NCBI GenBank assembly: GCA_027924585.1
Contig: BSBM01000753.1
Location: 23,270,501-23,334,500 of the forward strand
Length of the DNA: 64,000 nt
Reading direction: 5' to 3'
DNA from: Larix kaempferi
Taxonomy: Eukaryota > Streptophyta > Pinopsida > Pinales > Pinaceae
The position numbers and the translations under genes were made by a program. The notes below the pieces were generated by a model. It was not told the origin of the DNA and ran no database searches. It saw only the letters and a program-made list of their open reading frames with translations. Positions 36,231-47,690 of the stretch are shown here, piece by piece (positions within the stretch are counted from its first letter, which is position 1; every line of letters begins with the position of its first letter).

Positions 36231-37140
36231 CCTTCGACCCACTTCAAAAAATAAAACCTATGAAAGCTTCAGCTCGGTTGATGGGTCCCTCAGAAAGGGA
36301 ATTCTGTTCAAAGGAAATTCAAGAGCTATTGCAAAAAGGCTTGATCGAGCCATCTAAGAGCCCGTGGGCATGTAGAGTGTTTGTTGTAAACAAACACTTA
36401 GAACAGAAGAGAGGAAAGCCTCGCCTCATGTTTAACTTTAAACCTCTCAATGCTGTCTTACAAAAGGTTAGATACCCACTGCCTGATAAATCTAGCTTGC
36501 TGCAAAAAATTGTAGGTTGCACTGTGTTCAGCAAGTTCAATCTTAAATATGGGTTCTACCAAATCGGAATCGAAGCGGAGGATCGCTTCAAAACAACCTT
36601 TGTTGTCCCTCATAGACAATATTAGTGGAAGGTTTTGCCTTTCAGAATTAATAATGCTCCATCAGAGTTTCAGAAAAGGATGGAGGACACCTTCAGAGAT
36701 ATCCTGTGGCTTGTTGTCTTTATTAATGATATTTTAATCTGCTCAAAGAGTCTTCAAGATCATCTTAAGCATCTTCAGTTTTTCTATGATCTTGTTTTTA
36801 AACATGGTTTGGTCCTGTCAGAATAAAAAATGGAAATAGGAAAGACATAAATGGATTTCCTAGGTTTTCATATTAAAAAAGGACAAGTTGTTTTGCAGCA
36901 ACATGTGTTGCAATCCTTTGAGCACTTTCCAGATGCAATTTTGGGTAAGACATAGCTTCAGAGATTTCTGGGAAGTCTGAATTACATAAGGCCCTTCTAC
37001 AGAGGACAAGCAACAAACATCCACTATCTGCAACAACGTCTGAAAAAGAATCTTGTTGCTTGGTCGAATGAGATGACTTTGGTGGTCCAAATAATAAAGG
37101 CCAAAGTTAAAGAATTACCAGCCCTTCATCTGCCACAGGG
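36231..37140 (+). pseudogene. Reverse transcriptase region, unit 2
   Basis: The frame 35939-36625 runs into the RT fingers and palm. It stops at 36623 (TAG), where unit 1 has a sense codon. The catalytic box at 36719-36730 reads FIND in place of FIDD, a loss of an essential metal-binding Asp. Stops at 36824 and 36848 are shared with unit 1. Confidence 0.85.
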
Positions 37141-37535
37141 TACTGGTCAATAAATAATTGAGACAGATGCTTCAAACACTACCTGGGGTGGTGTTCTTTT
37201 GGAAAAGATTGATGGCAGAGAAAATATATGTGGCTACAGATCTGGTTCCTTCAAAGCTGTCGAGCTTAACTATCCAAGTAGTCATAAAGAGATTTTGGCT
37301 GTGAAGAAAACGGTTAATCATTTCGTTCTTTTTTTAAAGCCTGTTAAGTTTATCATTAGAACTGATTTAAGGATAATGCCAGGGATCTTTAAGAATGAAA
37401 ACTTAATGGCAGAAACTATTAACTGAATTCTCAAATGGTTTATCTGGCTTTCAAATTTTGATTATGAAATTATTTATAAGCGAGGTTATCTCAATTGCCT
37501 TTCCAACATGCTTACTCGTGAGACTGTGCAGTAGA
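37141..37535 (+). pseudogene. RNase H region, unit 2
   Basis: The acidic motifs persist (DASNTTWGG, HKEILAVKK, IRTDLRI) and stops near 37150, 37423 and 37532 interrupt them. The last acidic block reads SNMLTRE where unit 1 has ADMLTRE, another loss of a catalytic Asp. Confidence 0.8.
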
Positions 37536-38020
37536 AAGAAGCAGTCAGTTTGAAAATGTTTTCTATTGGTTCAAGTTCCTCTGGCCAGAAAGAAGATAAG
37601 GGTAAAGGCCTTTCACCAGCAGAATTTATAGAGCCCGACTATGTCAGGTTCAAACCCCAGAACGCATTGTTCCTAAAGCCCTGGGATGATAGCTTATCCC
37701 CCAGTGACAGAAGAGAGCTTCTAGACTATGCAGATCACCATGTAGCTGAGAAATATCTCAGTCCGACTTTAATAAAGCATATACAGATGAATCCTTGCAA
37801 ACTGCACATTCTGGAACGCTAGGAGCGTTCGACCTTCAGAGGGTTTACTCAGGCCCAAGAAAAACTAAGAAGGTGCAGAGCGTTGTGGGTTGACTGCAAC
37901 GATGAAAAGGATGGCCCAGTATGGTATGTAGACATTGGTGAGGGAAACCTCACATGAACCTCCTACAATTTGATTATGCAGTTCTGTAGAGAACAGACTT
38001 CAATAGTTATCTGTGCTGAC
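37536..38020 (+). pseudogene. C-terminal domain, unit 2, truncated
   Basis: Open from 37550 to 37820 in the RNase H frame, with no stop at the position where unit 1 has TAG 29984. This supports the domain being part of the same polyprotein. Homology with unit 1 ends at 38020. Confidence 0.7.
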
Positions 38021-39176
38021 TTAAGAATGGTTAAGATTCATGTGTTGAGGAAAGTGCTTTGTATGTGAAAGTGATGATGTTGTACAGTATTTCTAGTCAA
38101 GGCTAAGGTCTTGTGTGTCAAGAAAAATACTCATGTGTTGAGGTGGTTCCTCATGTTTTGAGGTGATGCTTTTCATGTCAAAGCATGTATGGTGTGTGAT
38201 GTAATACTAACATGGTTGAGCTATTAAGTCTCCTCTAGAGTGAATTACTTTAGCATATAACCACTTGGAATGATAGTAGAACAATATTATAACATCATTG
38301 GGAAAATTTCCTTACTATATTTGATATGATAATTAACTTGGCACCTGTGGACCGTGCAAATAAGACAAGAGATAAAGATAATATGTTATAAGATATGAAA
38401 GAATGCGAATTGCACATAAAAAAATTAAATTAAGAGAGAATTTGAATTTTTAACTTTAGTGAAGACTTTAGTAAATCCAAAGAGAACTCGAATTTATCAC
38501 TATAGTGATGTTAACAAGAAATAATTGCTTAAGAGAGTTAATTAAGTGATAACAAAGAATATCTAGTTAACTAAGTGTTATTGCATGACGACACTTATGT
38601 TAAACTAAAAGATGAACCTTGAGTTGCGACACTTGCATGATGACACTTAAGTTAGCCACCTAACTAAGTGGGAAAGCTTTCAGTTAAGGGGCGAGTTCAT
38701 CCTAAGATTTAGTTTAGTGAATTAATGCACTGCATGAGAAGTGGGGTGCACTTCTTCATGCAATATTGATGCATCCACATGGAGGGAAAGTTCATCCCGA
38801 AGTTAGAAGATAAAAATAGAATCCGATGCATGTGAAGAATGTATAAATATGTTATAGATGATTGATGAAGTCAATGTGAAGCGAATTATCTTCTCCCTTG
38901 AGGGCAAGGTGCTTATATTTGTGTAGGATATTATTATGAGTCTCTCTTGTTTATCTTTCTCTTTCTATGTAATTGCACTAGGGGTGCTTGATGTAAAATA
39001 CATTCTCTGCTATCTATCAATATATAACTAAGGAAGGTTTTGCTAGGGTTTTCTCCCTCAAGTTATAGAGGGTTTCCCTAGGGTAAATTCATGTCTTGAA
39101 TGTGATTGCTTATGTGTATCGTTGCTATTTGATTTCAAGTACTATTGCATTTCCGAATTAAAGATACAAATTAACA
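38021..39176 (+). mobile_element. Possible solo LTR or retroelement leader
   Basis: Non-coding sequence starts directly after the viral truncation. It contains a TATAAATA at about 38844, a promoter-like stretch, repeated ATGACGACACTTATGTTA/ATGATGACACTTAAGTTA phrases (near 38585 and 38638), an AGGGTTTTC-rich segment, and an end reading AAATTAACA near 39176. This organisation resembles a plant LTR, but neither end nor a target duplication could be fixed. The junction at 38020/38021 may be the insertion that truncated viral unit 2. Confidence 0.3.
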
Positions 39177-39960
39177 TACTGCAACTCACTCATCTCATCC
39201 TTCCATTGGCCCTCATTTTATAAATCTATACAATGTGAGACATGCACTAAATTGGAATGAAAGGTTTCCGGGTGATAAAATCCAATACAAGAGGGTGGAA
39301 AGGATTTCTTAATAAATGGAGGACATGGTGTGCTATTCATCAAATGTTTTCAAATGTTAGGTCTCCAACAAAAGACAACAAGAGAGCATAGGGGAAAAAT
39401 GAAGACCAAAAGAGTGAATGTAATCCCAAATGTTATAGTTTCTACAGTACAATGTGGTATAAATCATGACATACAACGTGTAACATATTCAAGAGATGCA
39501 ATATATTTCTGCAATAATGGAGGTTTTTTTAACTGAAGTGGCGAGAAAATTGAAAGAGGATATTGGGAGCTATATATGAACAGACAAGTTGTTTTAATAG
39601 TTTTGGAACTTGAAGTAAAAGTCCGTACATAACTAGTGCACAGCCTTTTCGAGGCAATGAAATTCAAGAGAATCCATACAAACAGAGTGGAATCTTAGCT
39701 ATAGGCGATAAACCACAACTTGAACATGATAAAACTATTGGTGAAGAGAGTCAAAATTGTAATTGATTTCCTTTTGAAGTGTTGTTTACAGATAGAGTCA
39801 GATTGGGAGCACGAACTAAACAGAGAAAAGCAGTTGAATCGTGCCCCAATGTTGTGAATGGAATCAGCTTGGTTGTGCTTCTTTATCCCCTAGAAATTCA
39901 TCGCCATGTCAAGTTTATCAAACATGAGTAACTTATTATGCTACTAAATCACAACTCCAC
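39177..39960. other. Unassigned DNA
   Basis: No recognisable genes or repeats. Short frames at 39330-39536 and 39464-39667 overlap on opposite strands without domain-like composition. Confidence 0.5.
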
Positions 39961-40076
39961 AATATGCTTCCCAAATCAGAAAGTAAGAGTGGGGAATGGA
40001 AAGGCGATCAGTTGGTAACTACCAACATTTTGACTGGGAGCAGAATCCTTCAAGATATATATGATCGTCAAAGTTA

Positions 40077-41319
40077 TTATTCTGAGGTTGTAAAACGTCT
40101 TGAATGGAAATCAAGGAAGTTACCAGCCAATTCCTTTCTGAAATCCATTTCTTCCAACAATCTCTTTATGTGCAAAATAACATACTTATTCTTTACAATA
40201 AACAGACCTATTGCAAACGGATATTTGATATCAATGGCTTTTTTGAAAAATAAGAAATGGTTATCTTCCACAATAAACTTCTGTCTCAAGAATTCAAGGG
40301 CAACAACTCTTAAATTCAAAAACGATGGTAGAATATATGGCTGGTGTTTAAACCATACAATCTGATTACAGTGTGGTCTTCTGATAAAAACCAATCTCTA
40401 GCTGCCAAATCTAAACTCAATTGCATGAGTGTCTTCATCTCGGGTAATACTCTGGGTAATTTCTCTCCGAAAATCATGCTGTATATCTCTGATAACACAT
40501 AATTCATATAATTAAACATGGTGTCTTCTATAGGACTTTTAAAAATTATTCTTGGAAAATGTAATTCTTCTCGGCTGGCGAACAAAACTATCTCCATCAG
40601 TGTGACTGAAACCTGAAATGCCTCATACTATGAAATTTCATCATCTATGAATGAATTCTTTCAACTAAAAATTCCTCAAACTTGAGACGGGGTGTCTGAC
40701 TATTTTCACCTTCAAGTTCATTAATGCTCATTCTAAATAGAAAACCTAACTGAAATTCAGTCATTAATGCATCTGTGTCAAAACCTAAGAAATAATCCAA
40801 AAGGGAAAGAACAAGCTGAGTGTTCTCATTAAAAAGACTGACATCTATGGGGTAAGGAGTATCAGCAATTTCCAAGTCTGGTTTAAGTCAAGAGGATAAA
40901 AATATATGTCTACTCTCAGGGGAAAATTGGCGATATAGGTCTAAAACTGATGTTTGAGAAAAACTTTCTGGTTCAAGCAATTAGGATGTAGGAACTTCTC
41001 GGGCATCTTTTATGACAGAGGGTTTAATTCGAAAAACTATTATGGTTTTTGGGACATTCATGACTACTTGCTCAACGTCCGAATAATAGGACGCATAGCA
41101 GGACACAAATTCCGGGAATGGGACAAATTGGTTAGGGAAAAATGATAAAAGGGACGACTTGTTGACTCTATGTACATCTAAACCTTCATCCTGCAAGCCT
41201 TTCAGTTTGACTTTTATCTCTGCTACTGATAAGCTAATTGAGGTGTCGAAAATGTTCCTGTCTCTATCCTCTAGAGCATCTCTGGCTTTATCAATGTCTC
41301 CATTCTGAACTGTCTCCAT
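40077..41319 (-). pseudogene. Decayed gene of unknown family, about 430 codons
   Basis: Four minus-strand open frames in order (40981-41319, 40645-40875, 40316-40597, 40077-40394) read as one protein broken by at least two stops and two frameshifts. Distinctive phrases are LSVAEIKVKLKGLQDEGLDV, LSLLDYFLGFDTDALMTEF, LPEMKTLMQLSLDLAARDWF and VVALEFLRQKFIVE. Composition is that of a real globular protein. I do not recognise a family. A transposon-associated protein is plausible because a palindrome array lies upstream of it, as one does for the next gene. The likely start is the ATG at 41319, preceded by about 1 kb of pyrimidine-rich sequence. Confidence 0.5.
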
Positions 41320-42577
41320 CTTTATCCTTTATAAATTGACTTAAAATATTATTAGATTGAGTTTCAAGGCCCTACCTGTCACTGACAATCAAGCACTTTG
41401 TTCTATTCTGCAGCACCTACTCGTCCAGAACCTTCCAACGCTGACAATACAAAGAGGAATGTCAACTTTTGCATTTTTTTTGCTATATATAACTTATTTT
41501 CTTTATCCTCCCTGGATCTTTCTGGGTGCTCATTTTCCTCCTTTGTCGATCTCACGTGCTATGATTTGGATAGTCAGATTTCATGTACTTTTTGCATCTT
41601 GATAACTTCTGTACATCTGTCATCTGATCATTTTCCTTTCTCAAATATCGATCGTTGGATCTCTATCACTCAATTCATCCATTTAATAGTTTACTGTAGA
41701 GAAGAGAACCTACCTATTTTTTTTAAGGTTGGTTTGGGCCCCCGATTGACCTGTCTGTCTCTTCACAGCTTGCTCCTGTTGCTTTCAGATGCAAAATAGG
41801 ACAGATGGAATCCAACTCTCCGTGCAGGAAAGTTTTTTATATTATTTATCCTTTGCTATCACCCTTGCATCTCCTGCGGCGTGGAAGCTTCCCTGGCCGT
41901 CTATTTTCTATGATCCCTGGTGGCCTCGAATCCAACCACATGTCACCTTTTCTGCCAGTTAAAACCATGGGAAGTCGCCCACCGTTTATCTGGATCTTGC
42001 ATGAATCCTGGCCGTAAAACGGTCCGGCTTTTAACAAATTCACGAATTTTGCTTGCGTTGATTTTTCATGCAAGTTAGATCCGCGAAAAAAACCTCGACC
42101 ATAGATATCGGCCTCCTCAGATCTACACCGTCCAAAACTGTGGGCCTCTACCAAAAGTTTGTGGATCTGAAAATTTGTTTGCTTCGTGCATGTCGTATTG
42201 GAGAAGTAGTTCCCGATAGTCGATCTGCTCCATTGGCCGTTGATATGCTACTTAAGATGCTCATTGGCTAAACATCCCCCTCCATCTAAAACACCTTACC
42301 CTTTTTTCGCGAATCCTGCTCATGACTGTAGATATTCACCACCGAAGATCTAGACCATTTATTTGCGCAGATATGTAACTGGAGGTGGACCTATGCAATT
42401 TAATTCTCCTTGCAAAGTTTTAGGCTTGAAATTTTGATCATTTCACGCTTGAGGCCATGAATACCTACCCAAATGATTCTCCATTCTTTTTAGAAATTGA
42501 ACCTCCCATTTTCATCCAGGACAACACTAATGCTAACACCGACAAGCTAAACATGCAAGCTAAACTTTAGTGGTGAA
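41320..42577. other. Upstream region of the 40-41 kb gene
   Basis: T- and C-rich sequence with no recognised coding family. Overlapping short frames occur on both strands (41357-42271). By position it would be the promoter or leader of the minus-strand gene on its left. No convincing TATA box was picked out. Confidence 0.35.
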
Positions 42578-43262
42578 CTATTATGAAAAGAATATTTGGA
42601 ATAAGAAGGGTCGAGTGACCCTTCTTGCAGTGTCTAACTATTATGAAAATAATATTGGGAATAAGAAGGCTCGGCCGACCTCTCAATTACAAGGAAATTT
42701 TAAAAATAGAACACCTTGGAAGTTTTAACATATAAAAATGGTTTCTCCCAACTTCCGCTTAGCGACAAGAAGGATCGGTCACCCCTTCTTTTTGTAGTTA
42801 TTTGTGAAAACATTTATCCAACAATTCGGCCATATCCATAATGAGAACACAAGAAGGATCGATCGATCCTTCTTGCAGTGACAAACTATTATGAAAAGAA
42901 TATTTGGAATAAGAAGGGTCGAGCAACCCTTCTTGCAGTGTCGAACTATTATGAAAATAATATTAGGGATATGAAGGATCGGCCGGCATTTCAATTACAA
43001 GGCAATTTTAAAAATAGAACACCTTGGAAGTTTTAACATATAAAAATGGTTTCTCCTGACTTCCGTTTTCCAACAAGAAGGATCGACCGCCCCTTCTTTT
43101 CATAGTTAATTGTGAAAACCTTTATCCAACAATTCGACTATATCCATAATAGAGAACACAAGAAGGCTCGACCGAGCCTTCTTGTAGTGTAAAACTATTA
43201 TGAAACGAATATTTGGAATAATAAGGGTTGGCCGACCCTTCATCTACGAGGGAATCGTAACA
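42578..43262 (+). repeat. Palindrome array A, 308-bp superunit
   Basis: A superunit of about 308 bp starts at 42578, 42886 and 43195 (CTATTATGAAA in each), giving about 2.2 copies. Each carries several palindromes of the form AAGAAGGnTCG..CGAnCCTTCTT. Clear examples are 42603-42626 (10-bp arms AAGAAGGGTC, 4-bp centre), 42850-42875 (a perfect 26-bp palindrome with GATCGATC at its centre), 42911-42934, 43159-43184 (12-bp arms, 2-bp centre) and 43223-43240. Spacing between them is about 60-100 bp. Imperfect copies lie between the good ones. Confidence 0.88.
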
Positions 43263-43440
43263 ATAGAACACCTTTGGGAAAGAGTGGCTGCTCTTTCTCT
43301 CAGAATACTTCCACTTGCCAGCATAGTCTTTGAAGCCAGACATCCATAAATTTTGTTGTTTAAATGTTGATATCTAGTATCCCAGGGTGACACATGGAAT
43401 GATCATATTGTGACACGTGGCATATTTGATTTGGTAGATT
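43263..43440 (+). repeat. Array-flanking terminal segment, copy A
   Basis: Begins with a second palindrome type, GAAAGAGTGGCTGCTCTTTC (43278-43297). It ends with GTGACAC..GTGACACGTGGC near 43390-43425. The same segment occurs in the same orientation at about 50460-50625, after array B. Homology between the two ends near TTTGATT (about 43436 and 50622), which may be the boundary of a repeated element. Confidence 0.65.
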
Positions 43441-43876
43441 GTGTATTAGAAATATAGTTTAATTATAATATTGGCTCGTATAGAATATTTTCTCGTATGG
43501 GCACCGCTGAATTTGGCAGTTTGAATATATTGGATCATATTTTAGTATTTTGGTAGTTACTCTGAGGATAATTACTTGATTTTAAGTGCAATGAATAAAC
43601 CACTTCTAAAGTCTAATTATTCTTAAGCACAATTAACTAGTAATTAAGGTGTTAATTACAACACTTAACAAAAATTAATGCGCAAATGACTACACTTATC
43701 ACAAATTCAATTTTGTAACAAATAAACATCCATTATCAATCCAAATGGATATAAGTTATATCTTTCCCTTTATAAAACTTTTATTGATGAAAATGAAAAA
43801 ATACAACTTTTTGTTGACCATGTGGAAATTTAGAAACACAACAATTTTGTTGCTTATAACTGCCACATAGGGAAAT
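43441..43876. other. 3' flank of the transposase-like gene
   Basis: AT-rich sequence between array A's terminal segment and the end of the minus-strand gene. It would carry that gene's 3' untranslated region. No further structure seen. Confidence 0.45.
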
Positions 43877-46800
43877 TTAGAAACCAATTTTGTCTACTAT
43901 CAACCCTTGAGAACATCTATCATTTTGAACATTATTCCCCATGTTTACTCCTTGTTCCTTGACTGTTGCAAGGCCCTTCTCGTTTATTCTAATTATTTCT
44001 CCTACCCATCCTTGCCTTGGTGACCATGCCCATATGATGATATTTACATCGATCTTCATATTTTTTTCTGCACCTACAAACCATTGTTGTTGTCTATCTA
44101 AGCATTTTCTGTCCAAGATCTTTAGATCCTTCGATGCTCCTATTGGCTTCCACCATTGCACCTCTACTTTGTAAGACCCAATAGTACTAGCATCTAACTC
44201 CTGATAAACATCACGAATCGCCTTACCCAACCAGATTGCACAATCTGGTTCTGGTGATTGCACAATGACCATTTTTCCCTTTACAACATCCACTCTTGGA
44301 ATGAATTCATTTATAGTCTTGTTGCGTAGTGGTCGAACATAGCAATCCTGAAAAGCAGGAACATTTTCCTTCAAATAGGCATCCATAATTTCATGTTCAG
44401 ATCTTGTAGGTTCACTATGAATATCATGGCTTGTCGATGGCCAAAAGTTAGTTGATGACTGATGAACAGTCTCGAAGGGATTGTCCAAAGCTTTAAGTAC
44501 AACCTCCCAATAATTTAACTTGGGACACCAAAATTGTTCACCTCCCTTCTCAATCCCTCCATTCCAGAATGAAATATATGTTTCTAGTCCTTTTTTCATT
44601 TCGTCAATGTCTGAAGAACTTTTTGATTGCATATTTAATAACCTAGGTTGTCCCATCGACAAGTCTACTCTACCATCTGGAAATGACTGCTAGAGTTTAA
44701 GAGGAGACGACCAATCTTCATCCGAAGTGATGCCTTCCATTACATGACTGGATGTCATCTATGAGCTGAATTTAAAAAACTGGCATTTTTTGATACCGAC
44801 GATCTTGGCATTTCCATCCAAAAGGTGGGGTATCACAAAACTCTTAAAATCGTAAAGCTCATCAATTAGATAAGGAACAACGGAATTTTGATCTTCACAT
44901 GTCCTATACATATCCATAATTTTCGGGAGAGAAAATATATCCTTGCGCATTAGCTTTGCTAATAACCTGCCAAAAGTTCCATCTATGTCTTCATGGGTGT
45001 GTCCGACCGGGAGGAATCCAACTTCAACTTTCTCGAAAACTCTCCTTGCTATTAAAAGAGATAAAAATGAAAATACAAAGCGGTTTTTGTTATCGCCTGA
45101 ACAATTATCCATTTGCAACAACAGTATGTGTGGTAGTTTTCTATTTGGCATGCATTGATTAGTACCATCAACACACATTACATCATCTTGCATTACATCT
45201 TGTTTGTATATCGAACACTTTTCATATGAGTCTGATTGCAATAGAGCATCATGCAATTTGTGCTTAGATGTTCCGCCTTTGTAGAGAAAATCACCATACT
45301 TATCACCCACTGGTTCTTCAAGACACTTCTAGCATTTAGCCAGGGATGTCACAGTGAAATTCGATCCCATCTCTAAAAATGAGAGGCTGAAATGACCAAA
45401 ACCCCCAGTCTGGTGCCCATGGGTCAACATTCCAGTCAATGATATGGGAAGATTCATAAAATTACTAAAATCTTTTTCCTTCTTACCCATCCTTGGAATG
45501 GAAGTCTTTGACTTATCCATTTTGTCATGAACAATACTGAGATAAGTCTTCGTATTTTGCTGGGAAGCCAACCTATGAGCATAATAGAGCTGGTGACAAC
45601 TTGATACGTATTTATTATGAGCATCCTAATTTGCTCGCAACATTTCCACCTCAGCTGGATCAGTGGTCCCCTTAATCCTATCCTGTATTGTAATGCACTC
45701 ATTACACCTTGCAAAGTTGTTTGATTTAGAAATTTTAACATCTGGAAAATCTTCTCTCATCACCTTGCTAAAGGAGGATTGTGATACTAGAGGCAAACCG
45801 ATTCCTGTGATTTTTTCACAGTAAACCATGGGACATATTAGCGGGCAATAATTTCAAGGTTGTCCTTGTTCCATCTTTACTGATTATTCGTGTAAGATGT
45901 GGAGATTTGTCTGAATTCTCTACTACAATTTTATTAATAGTAGCTGTTAGTGTAGTAGTGTTCACCCTAGATTTTTCGAAGCCACTGTTACCGTGCACAT
46001 CTCTCACATCACCATTCATGAACATTATTTTATAATTGAAGAAAGTGCTTTTTTTTATCCAATGGCATTTATACCATGCATTTTTTCAGACATCTACTGT
46101 GTCTAATCTCATTGTAAACAAGTTTCTTTTTCTATCATTTCCTTCTTTGGCCATAGGAGCATTTGATCCCAAAGAATTCATAACAAACTGTCTTTTTGAA
46201 TTTCCATTCATACTATCAAATTTATTCACACATTCAACTATCGATCCATGTGGAATTTTTGTTACACAAATATTTGAGCAATAATGTTTGGTGCCAATGT
46301 TTGAAAGGAATGCACCCAGATTTATTGCAGGCCTGTAAGGTACCGATCTTGAATTTCTTTCAGAAATTTTAGTTCCATCTTGCCACTTTACGAAATTGTA
46401 TGGCCTTGTTCCATTACCTTTAACATCTGTATATTCACAACGAGGAGTACCTGGAAGGACCATATGTAAAGGACATTCTTAAAAAACATTCCAAAAGTTG
46501 ACCATTTCTTCGTTCGCTTTCTTTTTTAGTATAACATCCAAAGGAACATTATCAAGGTCAAGCAAATTGTTTGTAGGCCATCTTATAAGGGATCCTTCAA
46601 ATACACCACAATCCTCGCAATTGCAGAAGACTTTATGAACTAAAATACCAAACTCACCAGCATCTAGTGCTTTGAATTGTACAATGTCTCCCTGAAAAAC
46701 ATTTGACACTATTCCCCGAGAAACATACTGTGGCTTTAAAGAACATTGATGTATCAAATTAACTGTCAATCCCAACAACCTTTCATTGTGATTTTCTCTT

Positions 46801-47507
46801 AATAATTTCAAAGTAGATTCAGATTGATTATTGTTGAAAGTTTTTGCAAAAGAAAGCAATGTTTCTGTATTAAAATCGATGATTCTCTTAATTGGACATA
46901 CAACAAAATCTCCATTGCTCAACCCTGGACAACATGCCATACAAGAAAACACAACTTCATCCACCAGAATACCAAAGTTGAAGTCACCCAAAAATGTTCC
47001 CCCAACAAAATCACTCCCACTCACATTTGTTACAACACCTATGGAAATGCAATCCTTTCTTTCTGAACACTTATGTAACAACTTAACTTTTATCATAATA
47101 AAAGAATATTTATTCTCAGTTGTTATGACATGTGCTACACTCATCGAAGTAGAAGATGGTATATCATTGGCCTCATTCTCAGTTGTTATGATATGTGCTA
47201 CACTTGTCGAAGTAGAAGTTGGTATATCATTCACCTCATTCTCTCGAAGAGTAGACCCAATTTGGTTAACGATCTCAGATACAGGCCATTTAATATAACC
47301 ACCAGCTGCCTCTGACAATGTATCTGCACCTTCTGATCGATAGGGCAATGGAAGACTTGCATTTAAAGACTTGGTAACATTTACAATGATACATCCGTCC
47401 TTAATTATGATGTTATGCAAAAAAATTCTTTCTGGAAAAGAGATTCCTTCAGCAACTTTCAATCCATTCAAAAGTAGGTCCACACATTGTTGAGTACCAA
47501 AATCCAT
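43877..47507 (-). pseudogene. Transposase-like gene resembling DUF7869 family, about 1,200 codons
   Basis: Open segments 47507-46479, 46463-46086 and 46025-45816 share one frame. Segments 45829-45626, 45571-45329, 45310-44759 and 44662-43877 share another. There is therefore one frameshift near 45820 and stops at about 46479, 45626, 45329, 44759 and 44694. The N-terminal 340 residues hold imperfect repeats ending in WP motifs (IKWPVSEIV, IRWPTNNLL). The middle has a Cys pair (ARCNECITIQDR), VHDKMDKSK (45512-45530), LLQMDNCSGDNKNR (45104-45115 for QMDN) and GHTHEDIDGTFGRL (44981-45001), an arrangement I recall from DUF7869 proteins. The three acidic motifs suggest an RNase H-fold DDE nuclease. 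The C-terminus (VQWWKPIG, WAWSPRQGWVGEII) may be a Tudor/BAH-like module. Function is inferred. Confidence 0.6.
47112..47237 (-). repeat. 63-bp in-frame tandem duplication inside the gene
   Basis: ATTCTCAGTTGTTATGA starts at 47112 and again at 47175, a 63-bp (21-codon) period that keeps the reading frame. It adds a second Ser/Thr-rich copy (IPTSTSTSVAHIITTENE and a variant). The frame-preserving length suggests it arose while the protein was still under selection, though chance is one in three. Confidence 0.8.
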
Positions 47508-47690
47508 TTCGTAAACAATATATGAAATATAAAATAACAGGACACATTGTTCAGAACCAAAATCTAGTTCAAAAGCGTTTTATGAAATATAAAATAACAG
47601 GAGCACATTAACAATCATATTTATTTTCAACAAATATATAACATAAATTATAATATATAAAAAATGTCTGTCCAGACTTGCAATTTTCCG
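47508..47690 (-). other. 5' flank of the transposase-like gene
   Basis: Contains a short tandem duplication of TATGAAATATAAAATAACAGGA (near 47521 and 47580). AT-rich sequence including TATAATATATAAAAA then leads into array B. A promoter here is plausible but not demonstrated. Confidence 0.4.

Larger units (their letters stand above)
31448..38020 (+). mobile_element. Endogenous pararetrovirus, unit 2, 3'-truncated
   Basis: Unit 2 follows unit 1 head to tail and aligns with it from 31448 (23621 in unit 1) to 38020 (30225 in unit 1). There homology stops abruptly inside the C-terminal domain. By eye the units differ by a few per cent. It retains a perfect primer-binding site and a longer open movement-protein segment than unit 1. 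Its RT box has lost a catalytic Asp, and numerous stops and frameshifts are present. Confidence 0.88.

Noticed and set aside
23621-38020. LTR retrotransposon interpretation of the viral array
   Set aside because: The two long direct repeats include coding sequence with a 30K-type movement protein, there is no integrase, and the primer site is inside the repeat. This is a tandem pararetrovirus.
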